Numbered from the stretch's first letter, positions 35,110 through 44,368 are shown. The stretch is 64,000 nucleotides of DNA from Sphingobacteriaceae bacterium (GCA_016715905.1 JADJXI010000003.1:62001-126000); one strand, 5' to 3'. A program made the numbers and translations. Notes: generated by a model not told the origin, from the sequence alone.

Positions 35110-36045
35110 TCAAGCTTTTTTTGATGGATTAACCAATAATTGGGCAAAAACCCTATCCTTTAAAAAGAATTTCTCTAATATTTGATGCGCCTCCTTTAAT
35201 AATTCGCCGTGCTGATCCGGAGAAACTTTATCCGGTTTGCTTTTAGCACTTAAAATATGTAATCCTTCGGCGTGCAAACCTTTATCTTTAATCCTTCCCA
35301 ATTCCTGAATAATCTTGCTTAAGGCTAAGAATGGTTTTTTGCGGTACGCTATATTTAATTTTAAATTTTTCTTGGCTGGTAATTTATTAAAGGGATTTTG
35401 AACGGTTTCTTCATCTATATAATCTTTTTCCCAGCTGTAATTTTTTTGTTCATCCTGCAAAGTTATTAAGCCTTGTAAACATTGGGCATAAATACTAAAC
35501 CATCTTAATTTTCGTCTGAATTCATGTACCTGTAATTCCAAATCGTTAAATCCGGTTTTATGGCTTTCAAAAAATACCAAACATTTTTGTAAATCGGCGG
35601 CAATTATTTTTCTGATTTGTATAATTAAATTTCTGTTATTTAAATCCAGCAAGGGTTTGCGGTATTTTATTAATTTTCGTTCAAAAAAATTATTTTTTAT
35701 TAAATAACCGTTTATGCGGTTAAATGCTTTTTCAATTTTATAGTCTAATTCATTCAATTGGACGGCAGAAAGTTTTTTATGATTTTTAAGTTCCGATTTT
35801 ACACTTAACCAATAATCCAGTTGCCCCAATTTATCTTCCATTTTTTTATAAAACCTGTGTTTTTTTCTGGCTTTCTCGTGCTCGCATTTTAATTCAATGC
35901 GCGCTATACCTTCCAACATAAAAAAACAAGTTCGAGCACCCTGCTCGTGCAACCACATGGCCGGATTCTTTTTTCTTCGGCAAGTATCCATCAACGCACA
36001 AAGTTGACGTATATAAATTTTATAAGGATCGAAGCGAAAGTTCAC
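35110..36045 (-). CDS. helical CHAD-like protein
   Basis: 311 residues, strongly helical and rich in Lys/Arg/His, no signal peptide. The region HEFRRKLRWFSIYAQ and repeated basic helices resemble CHAD domains, which bind polyphosphate or metal-containing granules through conserved histidines; this is a moderate match. The start is GTG (36045-36043). The function is not settled. It faces gltX, with about 60 bases between the starts. An alternative is an unrelated lysine-rich structural protein. Confidence 0.45.
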   Translation of the reverse strand: MNFRFDPYKIYIRQLCALMDTCRRKKNPAMWLHEQGARTCFFMLEGIARIELKCEHEKARKKHRFYKKMEDKLGQLDYWLSVKSELKNHKKLSAVQLNELDYKIEKAFNRINGYLIKNNFFERKLIKYRKPLLDLNNRNLIIQIRKIIAADLQKCLVFFESHKTGFNDLELQVHEFRRKLRWFSIYAQCLQGLITLQDEQKNYSWEKDYIDEETVQNPFNKLPAKKNLKLNIAYRKKPFLALSKIIQELGRIKDKGLHAEGLHILSAKSKPDKVSPDQHGELLKEAHQILEKFFLKDRVFAQLLVNPSKKA

Positions 36046-36090
36046 TCCTAAAGCTACAGTTTTGGGACAGAAAATACAACAAAAAAGGAT

Positions 36091-36098
36091 TATCTTTG
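36091..36098 (+). promoter_or_regulatory. possible -7 box of gltX
   Basis: TATCTTTG matches the Bacteroidota consensus TAnnTTTG and is six bases before the gltX ATG, implying a nearly leaderless message. A TTTG lies at 36061-36064, but 26 bases separate the boxes, longer than the usual -33/-7 gap of about 17-23. Confidence 0.35.
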
Positions 36099-36104
36099 CG
36101 GGCT

Positions 36105-37619
36105 ATGGAAAAACGAGTACGTGTTCGATTTGCGCCTAGCCCTACGGGTGGCTTACACATGGGCGGCGTACGAACTGCCCTTTTTAATTATTTATTTGCC
36201 AAAAAACACAAGGGTGATTTTATATTGAGAATTGAAGACACCGATCAAAACCGATTTGTTGAAGGCGCTGAGGCTTATATTGTTGAGGCTTTAAAATGGT
36301 GTGGCATTGCTCCTAATGAAGGGGTGGGCTTTGGTGATGGTCCGCATAAACCGTACCGACAAAGTGAACGTAAAGAACTGGGCATTTATAAAAAGTATGC
36401 CGAGCAATTGATACAATCAGGACATGCTTATTACGCATTTGATACAGAAGAAGAATTAGACGCCATGCGCAAACGTTTGGAAGCTGCAAAAGTGGTGGCT
36501 CCGCAATACAATGCGGTAACGCGACAAAACATGCGTAACTCCATAACTTTACCCGAAGATGAAGTAAAAAAATTATTGGAGAGTGGTGCTAAGCATGTAG
36601 TACGATTAAAGGTTCCGCGCAATGAAGAAATTCGTTTTCATGATATTATTCGAGGTTGGGTAACTGTAAATTCAACACAGGTAGATGATAAGGTTTTATT
36701 GAAGAGTGATGGAATGCCAACTTATCATTTGGCTCATATTGTAGATGATATTGAAATGAAAATTTCTCACGCGGTGCGGGGAGAAGAGTGGTTGCCCAGT
36801 GCGCCGGCTCATATTTTGATATACCGTTATTTGGGATTAGAAAATGAAATGCCCAAGCTGGCTCATTTGCCTTTGATATTGAATCCGGATGGAAATGGAA
36901 AAATTTCTAAAAGAGAAGCAAGATTTCCTGTTTTCCCTCTGAGTTGGAAAGATCCAAGAGAAAATGCGCCTTATGTTGGTTATAAAGAAGCCGGATATTA
37001 CCCCGAGGCCTTTGTGAATATTTTAGCTTTATTGGGATGGAATCCCGGAGATAATCAGGAAATCATGTCTATTGATGAAATGGCTGCTTTATTTGATTTT
37101 GAACGAGTAAATAAAAGCGGTGCCAAGTTTGATCCGGAAAAAGCCAAATGGTTTAATCAGCAATATTTGCGCATGCAATCGGATGAGGATTTAGCCAATG
37201 GATTTAAACCGGTGCTGAAAGAGAAGGGCATTGAAAGAAATGATGCATTTGTGATTGCATTTTGTAAACTGGTAAAAGAAAAAGTACAGTTTGTGCATGA
37301 GTTTTGGGAACAGGGAAAATATGTTTTTGAAGCACCAAGCACGTATGATGAAAAAGTGATGGCCAAGAAATGGAACGAGCAAAGCAAAAATATTTTTACT
37401 CAGTTGGGCGATGTGTTTAAAAAATTGGAGCCCTGGAAATCGGAAGCTATTACCAAGGCTTTTAAAGATGCCGAAGGTACGCTGGGCAAAATGGATATGC
37501 AATTGTTACGTGTTTTAATTACCGGTGTTGCCGGTGGTCCCCAATTATTTGATATGCTGGAGTTGATTGGAAAAGAAGAAACAGTAAAGCGTTTGGAAAT
37601 TGCCTTAGCGAAAAAATGA
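36105..37619 (+). CDS. gltX: glutamyl-tRNA synthetase
   Basis: 504 residues from ATG 36105; the frame is open to a TTG at 36096 but the ATG gives the family's MEKRVRVRFAPSPTGGLHMGG start. The HIGH motif is HMGG at about 19-22 and the KMSKR motif is KISKR near residue 265. Other landmarks are DTDQNRF, YDAYR-type residues and the anticodon-binding helical domain in the last 170 residues. It charges tRNA-Glu. The unusual long insertion around EARFPVFPLSWKDPRENAPYVGYK is typical of the Bacteroidota/Chlamydiae-like group. It is convergent with a truncated minus-strand gene overlapping its last 15 bases. Confidence 0.95.
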   Translation: MEKRVRVRFAPSPTGGLHMGGVRTALFNYLFAKKHKGDFILRIEDTDQNRFVEGAEAYIVEALKWCGIAPNEGVGFGDGPHKPYRQSERKELGIYKKYAEQLIQSGHAYYAFDTEEELDAMRKRLEAAKVVAPQYNAVTRQNMRNSITLPEDEVKKLLESGAKHVVRLKVPRNEEIRFHDIIRGWVTVNSTQVDDKVLLKSDGMPTYHLAHIVDDIEMKISHAVRGEEWLPSAPAHILIYRYLGLENEMPKLAHLPLILNPDGNGKISKREARFPVFPLSWKDPRENAPYVGYKEAGYYPEAFVNILALLGWNPGDNQEIMSIDEMAALFDFERVNKSGAKFDPEKAKWFNQQYLRMQSDEDLANGFKPVLKEKGIERNDAFVIAFCKLVKEKVQFVHEFWEQGKYVFEAPSTYDEKVMAKKWNEQSKNIFTQLGDVFKKLEPWKSEAITKAFKDAEGTLGKMDMQLLRVLITGVAGGPQLFDMLELIGKEETVKRLEIALAKK

Positions 37620-37820
37620 AAAGAAAACAAAATTGTACCTCAACTGAAACAAAAGTAAAGTAATTCCTTGACTACTCCCAATTTTGGTGAAGTCGTTAAT
37701 AAACCTTGTTCTATAAAACCAATATCGGCGATGTGCTAATTGATCTTGTTGAATGGAAAGAGGTTGTGAAAAAAAGAACTCACTTATTATAGCAAGAGTA
37801 AAAACTAAGATTATTTTCAT
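37605..37820 (-). pseudogene. truncated copy of the exported protein gene at 38362-38784
   Basis: 71-residue frame, signal peptide ending FFFSQP, then LAHRRYWFYRTRFINDFTKI, which matches AHKRYWFYRARVINDFMKI in the 140-residue protein at 38362-38784. The match ends about 25 residues later near the end of gltX, and the rest of the homologous protein is missing. So this is a 3'-truncated duplicate (paralogue B2) of a small exported protein. Its ATG overlaps the TGA of the lipoprotein copy upstream (ATGA at 37817-37820), the same layout as in the intact pair. Confidence 0.7.
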
Positions 37821-38365
37821 TGCACAAATATTAGTTTATATGAATTTTCTAACCGGTAATCCGACACAATTATTAATTCGTTTTTAGTTAATTTATTTAT
37901 CATCCACTGTTTCGAGTAAATATCTTTTAATTCAGGAAATAAGAGGTTTCTTGAGCAATAATAAATGCTATTTATAGATTTACATTGAGCTGAGTCTTCT
38001 TGATTTATAGGCCAATGACTCATGCCAAGTGTAAAATATTCTGATTTTGGAACAATTTTCCCACTATACTCATAAACAAAAGTATTTGCCAAGTATCCTA
38101 TTGAAGGGTCGCCTTCGCTGTTATATGTGAATTTTATTGTTTTCTCATAAAAATCCGGTATCCCCCCAGTATTTATTAAATAAGTAGAATCAATTCCATT
38201 TACTTCGTATTTTTTCAACTTCCATGTTTTGCTGTCTCCTACCTTATTACCACCAAATAAATTTTTGCAGGTTCTTCTAATCCAGCCTCCCTCATCGTAT
38301 TTTTTACAGGTGAGAAGAACGCTGCAAATACCAATTAGAAAAATAATATTAAATAATTTTTTCAT
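37817..38365 (-). CDS. lipoprotein, copy A2 of a duplicated pair
   Basis: 182 residues with a lipoprotein signal (hydrophobic IFLIGICSVLLTC, Cys20 the lipid site). The mature part starts KKYDEGG and carries GGNKVGDSKTWKLKKYEVNGIDSTYLI, a strand-rich lipocalin-like pattern. It is a paralogue of A1 (39316-38786), with the same Cys positions CKNLFGG and NIYYCSRN-type motif near the middle (NSIYYCSRNLLFPE), suggesting a disulfide. Its start overlaps the stop of B1 and its stop overlaps the start of truncated B2, so the set is one transcript. The function is unrecognised. Confidence 0.65.
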   Translation of the reverse strand: MKKLFNIIFLIGICSVLLTCKKYDEGGWIRRTCKNLFGGNKVGDSKTWKLKKYEVNGIDSTYLINTGGIPDFYEKTIKFTYNSEGDPSIGYLANTFVYEYSGKIVPKSEYFTLGMSHWPINQEDSAQCKSINSIYYCSRNLLFPELKDIYSKQWMINKLTKNELIIVSDYRLENSYKLIFVQ

Positions 38366-38784
38366 GATAATTTATTTTGTTCCCAAAACTGATCAGCTTC
38401 ATTATCCAGTCGGTTTAGTGTTTTTAAAATATAATAAATTTCTTTTATGGTTTCTTGTGTGCTTTGATTGGCTCTACTCAATAATTTATACTCTAAGGCC
38501 AAATTAGCTAAGTACATATTTGTAAGATCGATTTGATCAGGTCCGACTTTGCTATAGTATTTATTGTATTGATCCTTTTGTTCTTGACCAGTATATTCAT
38601 AATTTCTTTCTGCTAACATAATGCAATTCCCTTGCTCATTATCTATTTTCATAAAATCGTTTATTACGCGGGCGCGATAAAACCAATACCTTTTATGTGC
38701 TCTGTAATTTTCTTCGAATGTTAAAGGCTGTGAATTAATATTAAACGAATCCAAAAAAAGTAAAATAAATAATAAATTCTTCAT
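38362..38784 (-). CDS. small exported protein, copy B1 of a duplicated pair
   Basis: 140 residues with a signal peptide (about 1-19, ending NINSQP). The mature part is helical with AHKRYWFYRARVINDFMKI, ERNYEYTGQEQ, and LANLALEYKLLSRANQS motifs and a final helix YYILKTLNRLDNEADQFWEQ. It may be the N-terminal part of a longer Bacteroidota family; my recollection of such a family is weak. It follows A1 after one base and overlaps A2 by four bases. A truncated copy (B2) lies downstream. Function unknown. Confidence 0.6.
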   Translation of the reverse strand: MKNLLFILLFLDSFNINSQPLTFEENYRAHKRYWFYRARVINDFMKIDNEQGNCIMLAERNYEYTGQEQKDQYNKYYSKVGPDQIDLTNMYLANLALEYKLLSRANQSTQETIKEIYYILKTLNRLDNEADQFWEQNKLS

Positions 38785-38785
38785 A

Positions 38786-39316
38786 TTAATTTTGCAACTT
38801 AATGTGGTAGTTTTTTTTATTTTGTTTATGTAGAATTACTTCATTTCTTGTAAGCTTTGTTATTTTCCATTCAGAAATAGGATCGCTTTGATCAGGATAG
38901 AAAATGTTTCTAGAGCAATAATTAATATTATCTATTATTCGGCATTGTGAATTCAAGGTTATCAAATCAATATTATTACCAATTATTATTGATTTATAAC
39001 TTGCACTAATTGTACCGCTATACTTAAATATAAAAGAACTTGCGTTATAAGAACACATATCCTTTTTGTCAACCAGGGTAATTGTTAAATGCTTTTCATA
39101 AAAATCAGGTATCCCCCCAGTATTGATTAAATAGGTAGAGTCAATCCCATCCACTTCATATTTCTTTAATTTCCACGTTTTGCTTGAGCCTGATTTTGTT
39201 CCTCCAAAAAGATTTTTGCACCTTCTTGCAACCAATCCTCCCTCATCGTATTTTTTGCAGGTGAGCAAAGTGAAACTTGTCAAAAGGAGTATAATATATA
39301 AGATGATTTTTTTCAA
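38786..39316 (-). CDS. lipoprotein, copy A1 of a duplicated pair
   Basis: 176 residues starting at TTG 39316, with a lipoprotein signal (LLLTSFTLLTC, Cys20). The mature part has KKYDEGG, then CKNLFGGTKSGSSKTWKLKKYEVDGIDSTYLINTGGIPDFYEK by key residues CKNLFGG, KTWKLKKYEV and DSTYLI, followed by lipocalin-like strands and NINYCSRNIFYP. A clear paralogue of A2 sits downstream. It is the first gene of the four-gene block. A surface or periplasmic binding role is possible; nothing stronger can be said. Confidence 0.65.
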   Translation of the reverse strand: MKKIILYIILLLTSFTLLTCKKYDEGGLVARRCKNLFGGTKSGSSKTWKLKKYEVDGIDSTYLINTGGIPDFYEKHLTITLVDKKDMCSYNASSFIFKYSGTISASYKSIIIGNNIDLITLNSQCRIIDNINYCSRNIFYPDQSDPISEWKITKLTRNEVILHKQNKKNYHIKLQN

Positions 39317-39424
39317 GAAATTGATTAGGTTAAACGAATATATAACAATTTTTGATGAAAAGAAATAGTTCTAGCGAAAGCTCTTGTAATTCTTTTAGTG
39401 GAAAGTGATATATTTAAACAATCT

Positions 39425-39820
39425 ATGAAATCATTAAGCCTGAATATTAATCTCGACTGGAGCGAAATGGATTTGTTTGGTCACATAAATAACGTGGCCT
39501 ATTTTAAATATGCGCAAAGTGCACGAGTAAATTACCTGGAGAGCGTGGGTATAAATACTTCCGATCCTGAAAATAAAAACAGCTTTGCGGTTGCTCATTC
39601 ATCCTGCCAATTTAAAGCACCCTTATTTTATCCGGGTTCCATAAAAATAATTACAAGTGTCGACTGGATTAAAAACACCAGCCTCCAACTCAATCATAAA
39701 ATATATAATTCAAAAAATGAACTAGCCGCTGAAATAACCGATGTAATTGTTTTATTTGATTATAGTAAACAACAAAAAATGGAAATTCCCGCTTCGGTTC
39801 GAAAAAGTTTGGAAGCTTAA
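39425..39820 (+). CDS. 4HBT-family acyl-CoA thioesterase
   Basis: 131 residues from ATG 39425; a GTG at 39398 would add nine residues and cannot be excluded. The hotdog-fold signature is visible: DWSEMDLFGHINNVAYFKYAQ by key residues DLFGHINN, and ARVNYLE, with a late VIVLFDY. Members hydrolyse acyl-CoA or acyl-ACP thioesters in the cytosol, as in the YbgC/FadM group. It is a single gene. Substrate not evident. Confidence 0.85.
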   Translation: MKSLSLNINLDWSEMDLFGHINNVAYFKYAQSARVNYLESVGINTSDPENKNSFAVAHSSCQFKAPLFYPGSIKIITSVDWIKNTSLQLNHKIYNSKNELAAEITDVIVLFDYSKQQKMEIPASVRKSLEA

Positions 39821-39822
39821 TT

Positions 39823-41385
39823 TTATTCCACCAGCATATTTACGGTAAATATTTCTCCTTTGCTCTCCATTTTTACAAAATAATTCCCCTTACATTCTTT
39901 TAATTTAATTTTCAATTGATCGGATTGATTTTTATGAGCATAAACTAATTTTCCGTTGACATCAAAAATCTGAATATTTCTTTCCGCATGATCTTCAAAC
40001 AAAATAGTGAACTCCCCGTTGTTTGGATTTGGGAAAATTATCCCCTCTTTCAACTTATTTTTTGCTAAGCCGGTAATTTGACTCATTTTATATTTATTAA
40101 AATAAAGTTGATTGGTACTTCCGTTTCTTTTATCCGTCCAACAGGAATAAACCACGGTATCATTCAATACACAACCCAAAAAATCATTTCCATCTACGGG
40201 TATCATTAATGGTCCATCACTTTGTGATACTTGAAAATTAGGCGTAAAATTTGCTCCTCCGTCAACAGAAAGACTTCCCCATATTTTATAAGGCTGGTTT
40301 TGTGCGCCGCTATTGGCTCTTCTATCTCGCCAAACACCGGCATATTTTCCCGTACTTGAAAATCCGGCCCAACACATGTCCTGATTATTGCCGTTGTTGA
40401 TTAGATCATTCGTAATTCTTTGTGCATTACTCCAGCTATTTCCTCCATCATTGGAGTAAGCCGAATTAATATCATAATCGTTATTAGATTTATCTACATA
40501 AGTAAAAACTAAATTATTGCTGTTGGTAGGATTTGCGGCTAAATGATAAGAGTATTGCAATAGCGTATCGTTGGTGATTGGCGTTGCGCCAATGGTTTGT
40601 ATGACTGCTGCTGAAAGTGAATTACCTCCATCTATAGAACTGGCACAAATAAATCTGCCCAACAAAGATTGTGGCGGGTTATACGAGAAATAAGCAATAT
40701 TTAATTTGCCGTTTTTACTAACACAAGGTATTCCCATGGGTTTAACTGTCGGTCCTCCGGGTATGGCCACATCAATTTGTAAAGGAGCCGACCAGGTATT
40801 TCCGCCATTCGTTGATTTCATTAAATAATTATGGTGGGGCAAGGGATCTTCTTTAATACTCATGGTAACGCAGTACACATTGCCGTCATATGCTCCTCCG
40901 CTATTATCTACTGCAATCCAGGGTCGGTCAATGGCTAAGTCGGCATTATCAAAAAAGTCGATTACTTTAGATGGTGTTCCCCAACTTGTTCCGCCATTAG
41001 TTGATTTCGCCACGTAAACGGCACCGCTGTCTTTTTGAATTTTATAATCAATATATCCCAAATAAATATCGCCATTGGTATTAAATGCTAAAGTAGGATC
41101 AGCGGATGTCCAATGCGGACGAAAGTGCGGAATATTAACCGGTGTACTCCAGGTTAAACCTCCGTTGGTAGAAGTGCTGGTAGCAATCATCATACCGGCC
41201 GGTGCCGGAGCAAAAATATATTTCATCCAGGCCACCACTAAATGGGCGGGATTGTTGGGATGCATGGCCATAGATTGTTCCCCATTAAAAGTGAGGTTGG
41301 CATTAATATTTAAATCGGCCGGAACCTGCGCATATAGCGCAGAATTTATGCAAAGCGTGAGAAGTAAAATTTTTATTTTCATCAT
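39823..41385 (-). CDS. secreted sialidase-like (Asp-box) protein with type A sorting domain
   Basis: 520 residues with a signal peptide (ending SALYAQ). Many Asp-box motifs occur: STNGGLTWSTP near 73, STNGGTSWGTP near 127, STNGGNTWSAP near 190, SIDGGNSLSAA and SNDGGNSWSNA, then SVDGGANFTP. These mark a BNR beta-propeller as in sialidases. A clear arginine triad is not evident, so glycosidase activity is unproven. The C-terminus holds a type A sorting domain (GIIFPNPNNGEF, IQIFDVNGKLVY, GNYFVKME). So it is exported by the type IX system and acts at the surface or in the medium. Confidence 0.85.
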   Translation of the reverse strand: MMKIKILLLTLCINSALYAQVPADLNINANLTFNGEQSMAMHPNNPAHLVVAWMKYIFAPAPAGMMIATSTSTNGGLTWSTPVNIPHFRPHWTSADPTLAFNTNGDIYLGYIDYKIQKDSGAVYVAKSTNGGTSWGTPSKVIDFFDNADLAIDRPWIAVDNSGGAYDGNVYCVTMSIKEDPLPHHNYLMKSTNGGNTWSAPLQIDVAIPGGPTVKPMGIPCVSKNGKLNIAYFSYNPPQSLLGRFICASSIDGGNSLSAAVIQTIGATPITNDTLLQYSYHLAANPTNSNNLVFTYVDKSNNDYDINSAYSNDGGNSWSNAQRITNDLINNGNNQDMCWAGFSSTGKYAGVWRDRRANSGAQNQPYKIWGSLSVDGGANFTPNFQVSQSDGPLMIPVDGNDFLGCVLNDTVVYSCWTDKRNGSTNQLYFNKYKMSQITGLAKNKLKEGIIFPNPNNGEFTILFEDHAERNIQIFDVNGKLVYAHKNQSDQLKIKLKECKGNYFVKMESKGEIFTVNMLVE

Positions 41386-41524
41386 AACTAAGGTAAGACA
41401 TTTAAATTAATAAAAAGTTTAATAGGCCTGTGTATTTTGCGAATGCGTATATTTTCAAATTACCATAATATTTACTATTTATATCCCATACTTTTCCTTA
41501 TTTTTAAACTTCTATCATAAAAAT

Positions 41525-43126
41525 ATGAAAGCAAAATTTATTGGTATTTCTTTAATCATACTAGCTGCAATTGGTGCGGGCGGTTATTTTATGAATTGGA
41601 TTTGGTGGCTATTTATTTTAGTTGTGCCTATTGTTATAGTGGGTATAATGGATTTAAGCCAAACCAAACACAGTTTAAAACACAATTTTCCGGTGATTGG
41701 TCGTATGCGTTGGTGGGCCGAATGGATGCGTCCAAAAATTTACCAGTATTTCATTGAGTCGGATACCGATGGTGCGCCTTTTAATAGATTAAGCAGAAAT
41801 GTAATTTATCAACGCGCAAAAAAAGTAAATGATACTACTCCTTTTGGAACGCAGTTAAACGTTTATGAAACCGGATACGAATGGTTAAATCATTCTATTT
41901 CTCCATTAGCCCATGATAAAGTAGATCATGATCCCAGAGTATTAGTCGGTGGACCGGATTGCAAACAACCTTATTCGGCCAGCATTTTAAATGTATCGGC
42001 TATGAGTTATGGTTCCTTAAGTAAAAATGCCGTGATGGCCTTAAATGGAGGAGCAAAAATTGGCGGATTTGCGCACAATACCGGAGAAGGAGGATTGAGT
42101 CCTTACCATTTGCAACCCGGTGGAGATATTTTCTGGCAAATTGGTACCGGATATTTTAGCTGCAGAAATTCGGATGGTTCGTTTAATTACGAAGCTTTTG
42201 CAGAAAGAGCGGTAATTCCCAATGTAAAAATGATAGAAATAAAACTATCACAAGGAGCAAAACCCGGTCATGGAGGAATTTTACCCGCTGCGAAGGTGAA
42301 CGATGAAATTGCAAAAATACGTTTGGTTGAAAAAGGAAAAGATGTATTATCTCCGCCTTATCACACGGCATTTTCGAATCCCATTGGCTTGTTGGAATTT
42401 GTAAAAAAATTAAGAGAATTAAGTGGAGGAAAACCTATTGGATTTAAATTATGCATAGGACAAAAAATACAATTTATTGCGATATGCAAAGCCATGATAA
42501 AAACCGGAATAATGCCTGACTTCATAACGGTTGACGGAGGTGAGGGGGGAACAGGAGCTGCGCCGCTGGAGTTTACCAATTCGGTAGGTATGCCTTTGCG
42601 CGATGCCTTAGCTTTTGTTTACGATGCTTTAAATGGCTTTGGAATAAAAAAACACATTGCTATTATTGCTTCCGGAAAAGTGCATACCGGATTTGATTTA
42701 GTGAGAAATATTTCACTGGGTGCTGATATGTGCGGAAGTGCAAGAGCCATGATGCTTTCCTTGGGATGCATTCAGGCTTTAGAATGTAACACCAATACTT
42801 GTCCCACAGGTGTAGCCACACAAAATCCAAAATTATATAAGGGGCTTGATGTAGATGATAAAAAAGTTCGTGTGGCCAATTACCATCAAGAAACGGTAAA
42901 AGCGGCTGTAGAGTTAATGGCGGCAGCCGGCATATCACATCCAAAAAAATTACATCGTTCGCATATTTATCGTAGAGTAAGTGCTAATCAAATTCAAACC
43001 TACGCCGAGTTATATCCTTATTTACTGAAAGGATCATTATTGGAAGCACCGTTCCCAATAGGATGGGAATTATCGGTTATGCATGCCAGTGAAGAAACCT
43101 TTGAAAGTGCTATTCAATATTCATAA
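41525..43126 (+). CDS. FMN-binding glutamate-synthase-family protein
   Basis: 533 residues with two N-terminal membrane helices (about 1-45), then a GltB-central/FMN barrel: SAMSYGSLS, GAKIGGFAHNTGEGGLSPYHL by key residues GEGGLS, IEIKLSQGAKPGHGG, DFITVDGGEGGTGAAPLEF with the FMN phosphate loop. The C-terminal GCIQALECNTNTCPTGVATQ region has Cys spaced C-x5-C-x4-C as in the [3Fe-4S] site of glutamate synthase. The family is a stand-alone flavo-iron-sulfur oxidoreductase, and its in vivo substrate is usually unknown. Gene is followed after 9 bases by the TPR protein. Confidence 0.85.
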   Translation: MKAKFIGISLIILAAIGAGGYFMNWIWWLFILVVPIVIVGIMDLSQTKHSLKHNFPVIGRMRWWAEWMRPKIYQYFIESDTDGAPFNRLSRNVIYQRAKKVNDTTPFGTQLNVYETGYEWLNHSISPLAHDKVDHDPRVLVGGPDCKQPYSASILNVSAMSYGSLSKNAVMALNGGAKIGGFAHNTGEGGLSPYHLQPGGDIFWQIGTGYFSCRNSDGSFNYEAFAERAVIPNVKMIEIKLSQGAKPGHGGILPAAKVNDEIAKIRLVEKGKDVLSPPYHTAFSNPIGLLEFVKKLRELSGGKPIGFKLCIGQKIQFIAICKAMIKTGIMPDFITVDGGEGGTGAAPLEFTNSVGMPLRDALAFVYDALNGFGIKKHIAIIASGKVHTGFDLVRNISLGADMCGSARAMMLSLGCIQALECNTNTCPTGVATQNPKLYKGLDVDDKKVRVANYHQETVKAAVELMAAAGISHPKKLHRSHIYRRVSANQIQTYAELYPYLLKGSLLEAPFPIGWELSVMHASEETFESAIQYS

Positions 43127-43135
43127 TTCAATGAA

Positions 43136-44368
43136 ATGAGTCAGTTCGATTTTTTTAGGGAGTTAAAACAAAAAGTTGAAAACGGCAATACGGATATTTT
43201 TGAGTTTTATCGTCAGGCCTGGCCAAAAATTGTTACGCTTCCTTTAAATGAGCTGGATGAAATAATAGCATTTGGCGAAAAGTATAAACAAGCCGGTAAT
43301 TTGCAACTAGCCTATCATCTCTTTACTGTTGCCATGATTGATGTTTTTAAAGGCAAGTATAATTCCTCATTAGATAATTGCAAGCTTGCTATAACGCTTT
43401 TTGAAATTGAAAATAATCAAGAGGGTTTGCTGGCTACTTTTTGTATGCAAGGCATTGCCTACCGTTCAATCGGACAATTAGATTTAGCTCAACAAAATAT
43501 TCAGTCGGCTATTTCTTTGATTGATAAAACACAAAATTCAAAATTGTTTAATTATTTTAAATCGGTTACATGTTATCAGGCCGGAGAGTTGTGTCAACAG
43601 TTTGGAGATTATAATAGTTCTGTTGAATATTATATACAGGGACAAGAATTTACAGGAGAAAACATTGAATTGAATGGCAGAATTTGCAGCGCAATAGGAA
43701 CTTGTTATATGAAGTTGAATGATTTTGATAATGCATTTAATTATTTCACAAAGGCTCTTACCACTATTCAAAATTCAGAAAGTCCCAATGCACTGATGGA
43801 ATCTAAAATTTATGGAGATTTAGGTGATTATTATTTTGTGAAGAAGGAAATGCCTAAAGCCTTGGAGTATCATTTGCAAAGTCTTGAAATCAGAAAATCA
43901 AATAATTTACAAAATCCTATTTGTACGAGTTACTTAGCCTTGTCAAAAATATATTTGAATTTGAAGGACTACGAAAAATCGTTATCGTTTGCCAATCAGG
44001 CATTGGATTTGGCTATAGCATTAAAAGTGCAAATGAAACAATACGAGGCGCATGAATTACTAGCCTATTCTTTTGAATGTACGGGAAATATTGCCGAAGC
44101 ATACGCGCATTTTAAAAAGTTTCATCAGATAAAGGATGAGGTATTAAATCAGGAAGTGATTAAGAAAATTGAAAATTTAAATAATAAACACAAAATAGAA
44201 AGTTCGGAAAAGGAAAAAGAAATATTCCGATTAAAAAACATTGAATTAAAAGGAGCCTTGAACGAGATACACGATAGTTTTACTTACGCCAGTCGCATAC
44301 AAAGAGCTTTAATTCCCAACGATAAATACATACAAAGTTCTTTAGAAAAATTAAAAGGTAAAAATTAA
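43136..44368 (+). CDS. TPR protein with SpoIIE-linker-like C-terminal tail
   Basis: 410 residues, no signal peptide. Residues 60-345 hold about seven TPR repeats (for example LATFCMQGIAYRSIGQLDLAQQ, NFDNAFNYFTKAL and EKSLSFANQALDLAI type units). A coiled coil follows from about 350, and the last 31 residues read DSFTYASRIQRALIP then NDKYI and LKGKN. That segment matches the linker of the SpoIIE phosphatases in the window and the tail of the TPR protein at 61434. It has no phosphatase domain. Probably a cytosolic scaffold or sensor partner for the phosphatase signalling network. Its stop abuts the convergent DUF1501 stop. Confidence 0.75.
   Translation: MSQFDFFRELKQKVENGNTDIFEFYRQAWPKIVTLPLNELDEIIAFGEKYKQAGNLQLAYHLFTVAMIDVFKGKYNSSLDNCKLAITLFEIENNQEGLLATFCMQGIAYRSIGQLDLAQQNIQSAISLIDKTQNSKLFNYFKSVTCYQAGELCQQFGDYNSSVEYYIQGQEFTGENIELNGRICSAIGTCYMKLNDFDNAFNYFTKALTTIQNSESPNALMESKIYGDLGDYYFVKKEMPKALEYHLQSLEIRKSNNLQNPICTSYLALSKIYLNLKDYEKSLSFANQALDLAIALKVQMKQYEAHELLAYSFECTGNIAEAYAHFKKFHQIKDEVLNQEVIKKIENLNNKHKIESSEKEKEIFRLKNIELKGALNEIHDSFTYASRIQRALIPNDKYIQSSLEKLKGKN

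Larger units (their letters stand above)
37605..39316 (-). repeat. tandem duplication of a lipoprotein/exported-protein gene pair
   Basis: Order on the minus strand: A1 lipoprotein (39316-38786), B1 exported (38784-38362), A2 lipoprotein (38365-37817), B2 truncated (37820-37605). A1/A2 share long DNA blocks, for example the segment coding DSTYLINTGGIPDFYEK (around 38135-38200 and 39095-39155), and B1/B2 share the AHxRYWFYRxRxINDFxKI block. The second unit ends abruptly at the gltX 3' end. Confidence 0.75.

Noticed and set aside
36061..36098. TTTG, 26 bases, TATCTTTG ahead of gltX, and a similar 26-base spacing ahead of 56299
   Set aside because: Spacing is longer than known Bacteroidota promoters; two cases are not enough to propose a new promoter class. 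Only the -7 boxes were kept, at low confidence.
36096..36104. TTG start for gltX three codons upstream
   Set aside because: The ATG at 36105 gives the usual N-terminus and the TTG overlaps the -7-like box.
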